This document shows positions 23,376 through 31,897 of a stretch of 63,196 nt of DNA, piece after piece (position 1 is the first letter of the stretch; every line of letters begins with the position of its first letter). This stretch comes from Deltaproteobacteria bacterium (GTDB lineage Bacteria; Desulfobacterota; Desulfobaccia; Desulfobaccales; 0-14-0-80-60-11), in NCBI GenBank assembly GCA_021813445.1, contig JAKAKP010000110.1:1-63196 (forward strand). The letters run 5' to 3'. Both the position numbers and the translations under genes were made by a program. The notes under the pieces were generated by a model that saw nothing but the letters and a program-made list of their open reading frames with translations, was not told the DNA's origin and searched no databases.

Positions 23376-25982
23376 ATGCTGGAGACGCTCAATTTATTCC
23401 GGAATATCTATCAGAGGTGGAAACACCCCCGGGGCAAGGCTTCGAAAGAGCAGATTGCCGAAGTCTTTCGCTTCAAATACGTCCTTTTTAAAGACCTGCT
23501 GGATTCCAACGCCCAACTCCTGAATATCATTACCGACCTGGAAGAAAAGCTCCAAGGCCGGCAAATATTCGGGATGTCCTATATCCGTTCCCAGGCCACC
23601 CGGGCGGCGTTCCACGCCTTCCGCATGGTGAAAAGCCTGGATGTGCTCTCCGGCCACCGCTATCCCGTTCTCTACCAGGTCCTGGAAGAGATCAACACCC
23701 GGATCAAGGAAGCCATGGGCGTCCGCAAGGAATTGCCGGATGTGCCCTTGGTTTTGCCCTACCGAGAAATCGACAAGGAGATGATGGATTGGGCCGGGGG
23801 CAAGAACGCCAATTTGGGGGAGGCGCGGAACCGGGTACATCTGCCCACTCCCCCTGGCTTTGCCATCACCACCCGGGCCTTTGACCTGTTTATGGCCTAC
23901 AACGACCTGGTGGATGAAATCAACAAGCTGAAAATGGAGATTGATCCCCGGAAAACGGAAACCATCCAAGCTGCCAGTGAAGAAATTCAGGCCCTCATTA
24001 TCCGGGCCAAAATTCCCCCGGGGTTGGCAGAGGCCGTCACCGCGGCCTACCGGGAATTGGCGGCAGCTGCAGCGGCTCCTCCCCGGGTCTCCATGCGCAG
24101 CAGCGCCATCGGCGAAGACAGCGAGCTCTCCTTTGCCGGGCAGTATCTGACGCTCTTAAATGTTTCCGAGAAAGAAGTGCCGGAGGCATATAAAAAAATC
24201 GTTGCCAGCTTGTATACGCCCCGGGCCGTCGCCTACCGCCTCAGCCAGGGCATCCGGGACGAAGACGCGGCCATGAGCGTGGCCTGCCTGGCCATGGTTA
24301 AATCCACGGCCAGCGGGGTGATGTATTCCCGCCATCCCTTCCATCTTCTCCAGGACCAGGTGGTGATCACCGCGGTCTGGGGCCTGGGCCCCTATGCCGT
24401 GGACGGAGTCATCACCCCGGATACCTACCTGGTGGCCAAGGACCGGGAATTGAGCATTATCGAGAGCAGGGTGTCCCATAAGCCGGTGCAACTGGTGTGC
24501 AATCCCAAAGGCGGTTTGAAAGAAGTGCCGGTGGCTCCGGCCCACCAGGACGCACCCTGCCTGACCCCGGAGCAGGTCCGCACCCTGGCCGGCTACGCCG
24601 TGCGCCTGGAAAATCATTATCAATCCCCCCAGGATGTGGAATGGGCCCTGGACCCGGAAGGCCGGCTGCTGGTCTTGCAAACCCGGCCCCTGCGCCTTCA
24701 GGCCCCGGAGAAGGAAGGGGCCCTGGCCGTGCCCCCGGCCCCGGGTTACCCGCTGTTGGTGGAGAAAGGCGCGGTGGCCTTCCCGGGAGTGGGTTGCGGG
24801 CCGGCGTTTCATGTCCGTAGCGAGGAAGATTTGGTGAATTTTCCCGAAGGCGCGGTGCTGGTGGCTCCCCATTCCTCCGCCAAATTCGTGCTGGCCATGC
24901 CCAAGGCCCAGGCCATCGTCACCGACTCCGGCAGCGTGGCCGGGCACATGGCCGCGGTGGCCCGGGAATTCGGGGTGCCCACCATCCTGGACGCCAAGAC
25001 GGCCACCACCGCCATCCCGCCGGGCCAGGAAGTAACGGTGGACGCCTACACGGGCCGGGTTTATCAAGGCCGGGTGCCGGAATTGCTGTCCCTGCAGCGG
25101 CCCCGGGAATCCACCCTGAAGGATACCCCGGTGTACCAGACCCTGCGGGGGGTGGCGGACTACATTGTGCCCTTACATCTGGTGGACCCCAAGTCGCCGG
25201 ACTTCCGGCCGGAGGCCTGCCGCTCCCTCCATGACCTGGGCCGGCTGGTGCACGAATATTCCTACACGGAGATGTTCCAGATCAGCGACCTGGTGTCAGA
25301 GCGGGGTGGCGGCGCAGTGCAGCTCAAGGCCCCTATTCCCCTGGACCTCTATATCATCGACCTGGGGAACGGCCTCACCGGTGTCAAAGAAGGGGCCCGC
25401 ACAGTGACCCTGGAGCAGATCGCGTCCGCGCCCTTCAAGGCCCTGCTCCAGGGCCTGACCCACAAAGATTTGCAGACTACGGAGCCGCGGCCTATTGAAT
25501 TTTCCGGCTTTTTCTCCGTTATGCGAGAACAGGTCCTGGCCCCCCCCAAAGAGACGGAGCGCTTCGGGGAACGCAGCTACGCCATCATTTCCGACAAATA
25601 CCTGAATTTCAGCTCCCGGGTGGGCTACCACTACTGCGTCCTGGACGCCTACTGCGGGAGCACGGTGAACAAAAACTACATCACCTTTTCCTTTAAAGGC
25701 GGCGCGGCCGACGAGGTCCGCCGCGTCCGCCGGGTGCGGGCCCTGGCCCTCGTCCTCGTCGCCCTGGACTTCACCGTGGAGGTCAAAGGCGACCGGGTGG
25801 ACGCCCGCCTGCAAAAATACCCCCCCGCAGTAATCGCCGAGAAACTGGACCAGTTAGGGCGGCTGCTGCACTTCACCCGGCAGATGGACATGCTCATGAC
25901 TGGCGACACCAGCGTCGAAGCCGTGGCCCAAAACTTCCTGGCCGGCAACTACCACCTGGAACCGGGCCAATTGGAGCGGTGA
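23376..25982 (+). CDS. PEP-synthase-like protein without the PEP-binding barrel
   Basis: 868 residues. Layout: an N-terminal helical domain (about 1-115, FRFKYVLFKDLLDSNAQLL..MSYIRSQATRAAF) shared with the paralog at 12304; an ATP-grasp PPDK_N domain (about 120-450; GGKNANLGEARN, RSSAIGEDSELSFAGQY, SGVMYSRHP); a swivelling domain with the phospho-His motif GSVAGHMAAVAREFGVP (His near 523); and a C-terminal region (about 590-868) with YITFSFKGGAADEVRR and FTRQMDMLMTGD that I do not recognise. PEP synthase and PPDK end in a barrel that binds PEP/pyruvate; here it is absent. So a phosphotransfer from ATP to His is likely but the acceptor is unknown. A sigma-70 promoter and a palindrome lie upstream. 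Confidence 0.8.
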   Translation: MLETLNLFRNIYQRWKHPRGKASKEQIAEVFRFKYVLFKDLLDSNAQLLNIITDLEEKLQGRQIFGMSYIRSQATRAAFHAFRMVKSLDVLSGHRYPVLYQVLEEINTRIKEAMGVRKELPDVPLVLPYREIDKEMMDWAGGKNANLGEARNRVHLPTPPGFAITTRAFDLFMAYNDLVDEINKLKMEIDPRKTETIQAASEEIQALIIRAKIPPGLAEAVTAAYRELAAAAAAPPRVSMRSSAIGEDSELSFAGQYLTLLNVSEKEVPEAYKKIVASLYTPRAVAYRLSQGIRDEDAAMSVACLAMVKSTASGVMYSRHPFHLLQDQVVITAVWGLGPYAVDGVITPDTYLVAKDRELSIIESRVSHKPVQLVCNPKGGLKEVPVAPAHQDAPCLTPEQVRTLAGYAVRLENHYQSPQDVEWALDPEGRLLVLQTRPLRLQAPEKEGALAVPPAPGYPLLVEKGAVAFPGVGCGPAFHVRSEEDLVNFPEGAVLVAPHSSAKFVLAMPKAQAIVTDSGSVAGHMAAVAREFGVPTILDAKTATTAIPPGQEVTVDAYTGRVYQGRVPELLSLQRPRESTLKDTPVYQTLRGVADYIVPLHLVDPKSPDFRPEACRSLHDLGRLVHEYSYTEMFQISDLVSERGGGAVQLKAPIPLDLYIIDLGNGLTGVKEGARTVTLEQIASAPFKALLQGLTHKDLQTTEPRPIEFSGFFSVMREQVLAPPKETERFGERSYAIISDKYLNFSSRVGYHYCVLDAYCGSTVNKNYITFSFKGGAADEVRRVRRVRALALVLVALDFTVEVKGDRVDARLQKYPPAVIAEKLDQLGRLLHFTRQMDMLMTGDTSVEAVAQNFLAGNYHLEPGQLER

Positions 25983-25990
25983 TACAAGGC

Positions 25991-26046
25991 GCGGACCCAG
26001 GTGTCCGCCCCAATTAGAGTAGCGGGAAAGCGGAGCGCCTCCCGCC
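25991..26046. repeat. Dispersed repeats D and J
   Basis: GCGGACCCAGGTGTCCGCCC (25991-26010) belongs with copies at 12402, 56431 and 56541. GCGGGAAAGCGGAGCGCCTCCCGCC (26022-26046) has a twin at 32318-32342. Confidence 0.65.
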
Positions 26047-26185
26047 TTTTGGTTAGCTTATGGGATTCAGAGGCAATAACAGAAAATTTGGGTGATTTTT
26101 CCACGCAAGAGGTTCCAAAAACCAATTTTTGCATGCGGTGGTCAAACCTGCCGTATCATCACGATTTCCGCATAAGGAGGACGCC

Positions 26186-26659
26186 ATGAGATGGTTAGCG
26201 AAGGTTGTGATATTGATGCTGGTGTTTCTGCTCTTGGGGCTAACGGTGGTGTGGGCCCAGACCCAGTTCGTACCGCCCTGGGCCCCTAATCTGAAGCCCC
26301 AGTGGGCGCCGGTGCCCCAGGTCCCCGGCGTCTATTACGTTCCGAAGCTGGGCCATGACCTGTTCCGCTATAACAATCTGTACTACGTCTACCAGCAAGG
26401 CCGCTGGCACCGGGGGCCCAGCCTTTCCGGACCCTGGGGCGCGATTGCCGGCCCTCCCCAGCCTTTCTACAATATCGGCCCGGCTTACTTCAATTCGCCG
26501 CCAGGTTGGGCCAAAGGCAAGAAAACCGGCTGGCGGGGGGCACCGGCACCGCCGGGACAGATGAAGAAATATGAGGAGGGTGGGGGTATGCCGCCGGGTC
26601 AGATGAAGAAACTGGAGCGAGGCGGCCCGCTGCCACCGGGGCAGATGAAGAAATTTTAG
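26186..26659 (+). CDS. Exported Pro/Gly-rich protein with PPGQMKK repeats
   Basis: 157 residues from the ATG at 26186, which follows AAGGAGG. A signal peptide (about 1-24, cut after VVWA) is followed by a Trp/Tyr-rich region (WAPNLKPQWAPVPQVPGVYY, FRYNNLYYVYQQGRWHRGPS) like small outer-surface proteins that carry repeated YYVY..GRWYRG strands. The end is three copies of PPGQMKK (PPGQMKKYEEGGG, PPGQMKKLERGGP, PPGQMKKF). PPGQxKK tails recur on small exported proteins, but I know of no function. It stands alone. Confidence 0.65.
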   Translation: MRWLAKVVILMLVFLLLGLTVVWAQTQFVPPWAPNLKPQWAPVPQVPGVYYVPKLGHDLFRYNNLYYVYQQGRWHRGPSLSGPWGAIAGPPQPFYNIGPAYFNSPPGWAKGKKTGWRGAPAPPGQMKKYEEGGGMPPGQMKKLERGGPLPPGQMKKF

Positions 26660-27208
26660 TAAACCCTGGAGGTTCATGGAAGCCGCCCGGCCTGTGGCGG
26701 CAAGTGAACAGTACAACGAGGGGCTGGGAAGCGTGGCGCATCCCGCCCTTCAGTTTGCATTTTTACGTCTTTGAGGCGCTCCCGCCTGGCGATCGGGAAA
26801 AAGTATGTGCCTTAGAGACAATACGCGATTATATTGCGGCCTATGTTAGTCTTGGCAAATTCCCCGGAAAAGTGAGGCAAGGATAGGGGTTTTATAAATC
26901 CCCGGAGGGCAGTAACTGCGGGAAGGCCACTCCAGAGTTGGGGCCCACTCCCTGTGGCGCCCCCGGACCTGCTGATTTGGCAGGAAGGCGATTGACTTTC
27001 AGCAGGTTTTTCGCTTTTATAGGTGCAGGGTCGCGCTGAGAGGGGTAACCCGGGAGGAAATGGAACCTGGAGCTGGTGGGTGAAAAATCCGCGCTGCCGG
27101 TAGTTTGACAAATGCAGCCGGAGCTTCGAGGTGACACTGACCCAAGAACTTGGGAACGGACCTGGGCTCTCCCTCCAATAATGACCGATCATAGGTAAGG
27201 AGGCTTCC
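26660..27208. other. Spacer with no supported gene
   Basis: About 550 bases. Frames are open on both strands but none has a ribosome-binding site or a protein-like sequence, and no repeat of the families seen elsewhere is present. Nothing can be assigned. Confidence 0.6.
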
Positions 27209-27619
27209 ATGACGTCGAGACATGCGCTTTTCGTAGTGGCGCTCTGCACCCTGGCTCTGACTCTGTTTGCTTGTGTGGAGCCAGAACCATACTCGCCCCC
27301 GCCGGTAGTGGATTACTCGTCGCCACCGCCATCGCCGCCGCCGACGTTTTACTTTGTGAATGTTTCCGGCTTGGCCCTCCGGGAGGGTCCGACTACGGCG
27401 GCGCCTCAGATTACCAGCCTCAATTTCAATGACCAGGTGGAAATCTTGGATACGAGCGGCAGCTGGGCCCGGGTGCGGGTGACGAACCTCGGCCTCACCG
27501 GTTGGGCCTCCATGCGCTACCTGCAGCCGATGCCGTCTGACCGGCCGCGGCCCGTTCCCAGTAAGCGGCCCTCGGCCCCCAAGAAGGAGACTCCGCCCCC
27601 CGCTCCCAAGGCCATGTAG
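27209..27619 (+). CDS. Lipoprotein with a bacterial SH3 domain
   Basis: 136 residues. The signal peptide ends in a lipobox (TLFACVEP), so it is lipid-anchored. After a Pro-rich linker, residues about 48-105 form an SH3b domain (FVNVSGLALREGPTTAAPQI, VEILDTSGSWARVRV, GWASMRYLQP), which usually binds cell-wall peptide. The last 30 residues are Pro/Lys-rich. AAGGAGG lies 7 bases before the ATG. The role is probably wall-linked; the target is not known. Confidence 0.8.
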   Translation: MTSRHALFVVALCTLALTLFACVEPEPYSPPPVVDYSSPPPSPPPTFYFVNVSGLALREGPTTAAPQITSLNFNDQVEILDTSGSWARVRVTNLGLTGWASMRYLQPMPSDRPRPVPSKRPSAPKKETPPPAPKAM

Positions 27620-27716
27620 CGGCTGGGGGTGAGGCCAGGCTGTAGGGTGAGGCTCATAACTCCCCTGAGGCAGTAAGGTCCGGCAAGAAATTTGCTTAGG
27701 TAAGGACCAGTAAAGA

Positions 27717-27774
27717 TCCGTTAGCAGAAGATAGTCGGCCTTGCCGGTCAGCTAACGGAAATTGCAATCTTTTT
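27717..27774 (+). terminator. Probable terminator downstream of the SH3 lipoprotein
   Basis: TCCGTTAGC (27717-27725) and GCTAACGGA (27751-27759) form a perfect 9-bp stem with an inner CGGC..GCCG hairpin. A T-tract follows 10 bases later, and a CCCTCTCCCC..GGGGAGAGGG palindrome just after that. Confidence 0.45.
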
Positions 27775-27918
27775 CCCTCTCCCCCCGCGAGGGGGGAGAG
27801 GGGGGTTTTCTACTACTGGCTTTCGTCTGGATTGGCTCTGGATCAAAGACCACGGCTATATTTTTCGACATTAAGTTGCCGCGGCCCAGGCAAAATGGCT
27901 TAAGTTTTGAAATGACTT

Positions 27919-28395
27919 CTATTCGTCCTCCGCAATCACCCGCCCTTGGGAGGTGAAAGTGTGTCCCTGGGTGCCCAGGGAGCCCGCCATGATGCATTCG
28001 ATTATGGGCTCACAAACCTGATGTTCCGCTTTCCACTGGACAATAAAATTAGCGCCGGCACCTTCATCCCCTTTCTTGGGCTCCCTGATGGTGATGCGCT
28101 TAGCCGCCAAAGGCTTGAGTTCCACGGGTTTTGCTAGATATTTTTCCACCATCTTGCCATTGGTGTCATAATTATCGACCCGAACCAGGGTAATCGGATG
28201 AGCCCGATCGGTATTATGGATAACGAGATTGGCTGTTAAATTAATAGGTTGATCACCGATAACGTTGGAGTAGCTGGGGATATAAACAGTCTGTCCTTTC
28301 ATCAGCTTAATGGCGCCTGCGGCAAACGTCCCCAGGGCCAGCAGGATGATTATTGCCAGAAAGCTGATCAAACATCTGTTTGTGGAGTTTCCCAT
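27919..28395 (-). CDS. Membrane-anchored DUF3124 protein
   Basis: 158 residues. One N-terminal helix (about 9-28) anchors it. The outside domain matches DUF3124 as I know it: GQTVYIPSYSNVIGDQP, NLVIHNTDRAHPITLVRVDNYDTNGKMV, KPVELKPLAAKRITI, ANFIVQWKAE and the end CEPIIECIMAGSLGTQGHTFTSQGRVI. The beta-sandwich look suggests ligand or partner binding; the function is unknown. AGGAGA is upstream. It lies 114 bp after the Kef-type antiporter on the same strand, so the two are probably co-transcribed. Confidence 0.8.
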   Translation of the reverse strand: MGNSTNRCLISFLAIIILLALGTFAAGAIKLMKGQTVYIPSYSNVIGDQPINLTANLVIHNTDRAHPITLVRVDNYDTNGKMVEKYLAKPVELKPLAAKRITIREPKKGDEGAGANFIVQWKAEHQVCEPIIECIMAGSLGTQGHTFTSQGRVIAEDE

Positions 28396-28509
28396 CGTCT
28401 TTCTCCTCTGGTTTCCGCTGCCGTAAAAAAAATCCTACCCTGGCCCCGGCCATCCCTGGCTCTACCCCCTCCACCCGTGGCCGTCAAGATGGAGGTGAAA
28501 AAACCGGGG

Positions 28510-30417
28510 TCATCCCAAAATTTCCGCACGCTTCGCCAGATCTTGAATCGCCTTTTCTTTGAGGCCGGTGCCGCCGTGGCGCAACAGGTTTTCCATGATG
28601 GGCACCAGGTGGCTGCCCGCCAGCATATTGGGAAGAAGCACGTAGTCCGCGCCCTCCTCATACATCCTGAGGGCGGCAGTGGGACTTTCCGCGGTGAGGA
28701 CGATCTTCGCCTTGGGGCAGAGGTGTTTAACGAGGTTGATGATTTTCAGGTTATCGGTGCCCACCAGGATATCGTCCGGGATGGTGGAAAGCACCAGTTT
28801 GGCGTCTTCGAGACCGGCATGATGCAGGGTCTCCAGGTGGCCGATATCCCCGTAAACCACTTTGACTCCCAGGTCCCGCAATTTTTGATACACCACGGGA
28901 TTGTAGTCCACCACCAGCAATTGCGGCAACAGGTCCGGATTCAAGGCCTCAATTTCCTTGATGAATGCGCTGGCAATGCGATAAACGCCCAGCAAGGCAA
29001 TATCTTTGGGGGTACGGCTGACCTCCTCCTGATAACTCCCGTGGAGATCTTTGAAGCCGATGCCGGAAAGGGCTTTACTCAACCAGGTTTGGAGACCATG
29101 GCTGGATTTGATCATGTACGTGGAGGATATGGAAGTCATCACAAAGATATAGATGATCAGGGTTTGAATATCCGGGACGATATGGTGGTATTTAATGCCC
29201 AGGGCGGTGATCACCAGGGCGAATTCGCTGATCTGGGAAAGGTTGATGGAGGTCAGCAGACTGACCCGGTTGCCGTTTTTCAGTAGGTAAAGAACCGGAT
29301 ATACTGAGAAAAACCGGGTGGCGATGACAAACAAGGCCGCGATCCCGGCAAGTTTCAGCATTCCCAGATTCAGCAGGGGATTGGGAATGGTCATTCCCAA
29401 CCCCACAAAGAAGAGGGTGATGAAAAAGTCGCGGATACTGACGATCTTGGCGATGATTTCGGCGTTATAAGGGAAAGTGGAAATTGCCGCGCCGGCAATC
29501 AGCGCCCCCATTTCCAGGGACAACTCGAAATAGCTGGCCAGGGCGCAAATCAAAAAGCACCAGGCCAGGGAAGCCACCAGGACTAATTCGGGTTGCTTGG
29601 CGATCTTCCGAAAGACGTAGCCCAGCAAATATTTACTGAGAATCAGGCTAATCAGGACTAGGAGAATCCCTTCAGCGAAGTTCTCCAAGAGACTCAGTAA
29701 ACGGGGATTGGCCAGGGTGGGCTGGATGCTCAGCATGACAATGGCCCAGATATCCTGGAAGACCAGGACTCCCAAGGTGAGCCGCCCGGCCAGGGTATCC
29801 AGCTCGAACTTTTCGTACAATAATTTGACGACGATGGCCGTGCTGCTCAAGGAGATGCAGACGGCCAGATACAGCAGGTCGTACTCCCCGCCCAGCACTT
29901 TGACCCCGAAGATGCGGTATTGATAAGGGGGGCCGATGGTAAATCCCAGCAATAGGAAAAATCCCAGGCCCAGGGCCACGCAGATGACAAATTGCAGGAT
30001 GCCGGTGAGGATGAGGGATTTGCCGGATTCCTTGATTTTTTTGAGGTTAAGCTCCAGGCCGATCATGAAGAGCAGGAGAATCAACCCCATCTCGGAGATG
30101 ATGCTGATGTTGGCCTGGCTGCGGACCAGGCCCAGGCCGAATTGCGGGCCGATGGCGGCCCCCGCGGCAATATAGGCCAGCAGCAGGGGTTGTTTGATCA
30201 AATTGGCCAGATAGGCCAACACGGTGGCCGCAATAATACTGACGCTGATGCTGGTGAGAAGGGCGTGGCTGCTGGCCAGGCCTTCGCCGTTGCCGCTGGC
30301 CCAGGATAAGTCAGGGGTCAGCAGCACCCCCAATAGCCAGAGGCTCCAGACGAAGAGAATTATTCGCCTTTCTTCTAAGCCGCAGCGGGTACTTGTTTGG
30401 TTTAAAGGATAAGGCAC
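28510..30417 (-). CDS. Kef-type (CPA2) cation:proton antiporter with a TrkA-N-like domain
   Basis: 635 residues from a GTG. An extra hydrophobic N-terminal segment (about 18-40) precedes 12-13 membrane helices of the Na+/H+ exchanger fold (LLAYIAAGAAIGPQFGLGLV, LILLLFMIGLELNLKKI, FVGLGMTIPNPL). The cytoplasmic end (about 480-625) is a Rossmann-like RCK/TrkA-N domain (LLVVDYNPVVYQKLRDLGVKVVYGDI). In it the usual GxGxxG nucleotide loop reads LGVYRIASAF, so NAD binding may be lost. It should exchange K+ or Na+ for H+ across the inner membrane. The DUF3124 protein follows. Confidence 0.88.
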   Translation of the reverse strand: MPYPLNQTSTRCGLEERRIILFVWSLWLLGVLLTPDLSWASGNGEGLASSHALLTSISVSIIAATVLAYLANLIKQPLLLAYIAAGAAIGPQFGLGLVRSQANISIISEMGLILLLFMIGLELNLKKIKESGKSLILTGILQFVICVALGLGFFLLLGFTIGPPYQYRIFGVKVLGGEYDLLYLAVCISLSSTAIVVKLLYEKFELDTLAGRLTLGVLVFQDIWAIVMLSIQPTLANPRLLSLLENFAEGILLVLISLILSKYLLGYVFRKIAKQPELVLVASLAWCFLICALASYFELSLEMGALIAGAAISTFPYNAEIIAKIVSIRDFFITLFFVGLGMTIPNPLLNLGMLKLAGIAALFVIATRFFSVYPVLYLLKNGNRVSLLTSINLSQISEFALVITALGIKYHHIVPDIQTLIIYIFVMTSISSTYMIKSSHGLQTWLSKALSGIGFKDLHGSYQEEVSRTPKDIALLGVYRIASAFIKEIEALNPDLLPQLLVVDYNPVVYQKLRDLGVKVVYGDIGHLETLHHAGLEDAKLVLSTIPDDILVGTDNLKIINLVKHLCPKAKIVLTAESPTAALRMYEEGADYVLLPNMLAGSHLVPIMENLLRHGGTGLKEKAIQDLAKRAEILG

Positions 30418-30795
30418 CCAGTAGTTCTCCAGCTCAGGCCTTCTAAGCGGATGGGCTCCTGCACCAGTTCCAGCGGGCTTCTACCAAAGGATCGCCCAGG
30501 CTTTGACCAAAGGTGATCACCGCAGGCACCCGGGCATCGAACCGCAGAGAACTGCGGCTTCAGCTGGTGGGTCCCGGAACCGCGTGCGGCCCCAGTCCAG
30601 GAATTTGCGACCCGGAAACAGGCTCTGGACCAACCGCAATTACCCTAAATCAGCTTATATCATACCTGCCAAAGTCCGCAAAAGAGAAAGAAGGACTGCC
30701 AAGATGCTTAAGCTGCCGGTTTCCGGCGCCGCACCCCGTTAATATCCTTGCATCCCCTTGATTCTGAAAGGGGACCGGTTTCCCTGAGGCTTGCA
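30418..30795. other. Degenerate non-coding region upstream of the antiporter
   Basis: No intact gene. On the minus strand short protein-like stretches occur in different frames (ARVPAVITFGQSLGDPLVEA, then EPIRLEGLSWRTT), which suggests the decayed end of a gene that I cannot name. Confidence 0.4.
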
Positions 30796-30890
30796 CTACA
30801 GGCTCAGGGCCGGGTAACCCAAAAAGCGGTTCACTTCCTCGGTCAGTTGGGGGGAGGGGGTGAGGCCCAGTTCCGGGGGGAGGCCCAGGG
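30796..30890 (-). pseudogene. Remnant of a dnaE 3' end
   Basis: This stretch is nearly identical to the last 95 bases of the intact dnaE (33257-33351), including the stop codon. Translated it gives ELGLTPSPQLTEEVNRFLGY as in DnaE, with one Ala-to-Thr change. The rest of the gene is missing; the next bases belong to another gene remnant on the opposite strand. Confidence 0.85.
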
Positions 30891-30892
30891 TG

Positions 30893-31014
30893 GGGGCGGC
30901 TGCTCCACTGCGCCCGGCAGCTGGACCTGCTCATGACCGGGGAACCAAGCGCCGAAGCCATGGCCCAAAAATTCCTGGCGGCAGCTACCACCTGGAACCG
31001 GCCCGGTTGGGAGC
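30893..31014 (+). pseudogene. Remnant of a PEP-synthase-like gene 3' end
   Basis: About 120 bases match the end of the gene at 23376-25982 (from near 25859): RLLHCARQLDLLMTGEPSAEAMAQKFLA against RLLHFTRQMDMLMTGDTSVEAVAQNFLA. A one-base loss breaks the frame near the end. It abuts the dnaE remnant head to head, which marks a past recombination or deletion. Confidence 0.8.
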
Positions 31015-31235
31015 ATCGAAGAGGTGGAAATGGGGCATCAGGAGTGAGCAGCAGGCGTCCTTTTCCACTCCTTAAATTGCGTTTGATATATTGAATGGAT
31101 TTTTATTTTTTCGTCTAAGTCGTTTAAACGAATACATAAAAGATTACTTCCGTGACTTTTGTAGTATATACGGTTTTATTTATAGAGGTTTAATGGGAGC
31201 CTCCAGGAGTTTGCTGCCAATTATTTTTAATTAGC

Positions 31236-31264
31236 TTGACATTAAATAATTTTCTTGTAATATA
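31236..31264 (+). promoter_or_regulatory. Promoter of the cold-shock leader RNA
   Basis: A perfect TTGACA (31236-31241) is followed by an AT-rich -10 region, TAATAT or AATATA, at 16-17 bases. Transcription should start near 31272, about 150 bases before the cold-shock gene. Confidence 0.7.
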
Positions 31265-31319
31265 AATTCAAGTTTAGCATGTCAGACTGAAAGCAGGGCC
31301 ACAAGTCCTGGACAAGAAT

Positions 31320-31355
31320 CGGACAGGGGTGCTAATTCCTGGCCGGTTTTTTTTT
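31320..31355 (+). terminator. Intrinsic terminator inside the cold-shock leader
   Basis: CGGACAGG and CCTGGCCG pair (seven base pairs with one internal mismatch) around a 10-base loop, then GTTTTTTTTT. It lies between the promoter at 31236 and the coding start at 31423, so it could be an attenuator or the end of an 80-90-base small RNA. Confidence 0.6.
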
Positions 31356-31422
31356 GCCTGACTGCTGTGCGCCCTGCTTTTTTGGCGGGAATATATTTGC
31401 AGTATTTGTTGGAGGTTTCACC

Positions 31423-31626
31423 ATGAAGGAAACTGGTACGGTAAAATGGTTTAATGACTCGAAAGGCTTTGGTTTTATTACGCGCGCAAACGGTCCCGAT
31501 GTGTTTGTACATCACACCGCGATTCAAGGCGAAGGCTTCCGCACCCTGGCAGAAGAGCAGGCGGTGGAGTTCGAAGTAACCCAGGGCCCCAAAGGTCCTC
31601 AGGCCCAAAACGTAGTAAAACTCTAA
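31423..31626 (+). CDS. csp: Cold-shock domain protein
   Basis: 67 residues, one complete cold-shock domain. RNP1 is KGFGFI and RNP2 is VFVHHTAI, the residues that stack on single-stranded RNA/DNA; the N-terminus [16 protein letters not shown] is typical. GGAGG lies 7 bases before the ATG at 31423. It acts as an RNA chaperone that melts secondary structure and often controls its own leader. The leader here is about 150 bases long with an internal terminator. A 48-residue basic protein and an RRM protein follow on the same strand. Confidence 0.95.
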   Translation: MKETGTVKWFNDSKGFGFITRANGPDVFVHHTAIQGEGFRTLAEEQAVEFEVTQGPKGPQAQNVVKL

Positions 31627-31707
31627 GCCACTGAGCATGATAGTCTGAATTCCGGCGGTCTCGGGACCGTCGGAGTTCCGGCTCTTTGACTTTCAGGGAG
31701 CTAGAAC

Positions 31708-31854
31708 TTGGCCCGGAGCCGCTACGGCTGGCAAAAGCGCGCCAAAGAGATGGCTCGCAAAGAAAAGAACGGCGAAAAAATTAAGCGTCGCCAGGGTAAA
31801 ACCATGGCACCGCCCGCGGAGGAAATACCGGGGGTGGTTGAAGAAGGCATTTAA
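31708..31854 (+). CDS. 48-residue basic protein with a TTG start
   Basis: The frame opens at TTG (31708) with AGGGAG 8 bases upstream and encodes (M)ARSRYGWQKRAKEMARKEKN then GEKIKRRQG, a Lys/Arg-rich amphipathic helix, and an acidic Pro-rich tail. Small proteins opening with a [RK]-x-[RK]-xGWxKRxKE motif accompany cold-shock genes in related bacteria, as far as I recall. Its charge and its place between two RNA-binding proteins suggest RNA or ribosome binding (inferred). Most gene callers would drop it for length and start codon. Confidence 0.7.
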   Translation: MARSRYGWQKRAKEMARKEKNGEKIKRRQGKTMAPPAEEIPGVVEEGI

Positions 31855-31897
31855 GGGTCCTGACGGGTAGACCCACCAGGATCAACAGGGAGAAAAT

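Noticed and set aside
26812-27249. 145-codon minus frame in the 26.7-27.2 kb spacer
   Set aside because: No ribosome-binding site, odd composition and overlap with the start of the SH3 lipoprotein.
31640-31690. Terminator between csp and the 48-residue gene
   Set aside because: A GGCGGTC..GACCGTC hairpin is present but no T-run follows, so termination is not supported.
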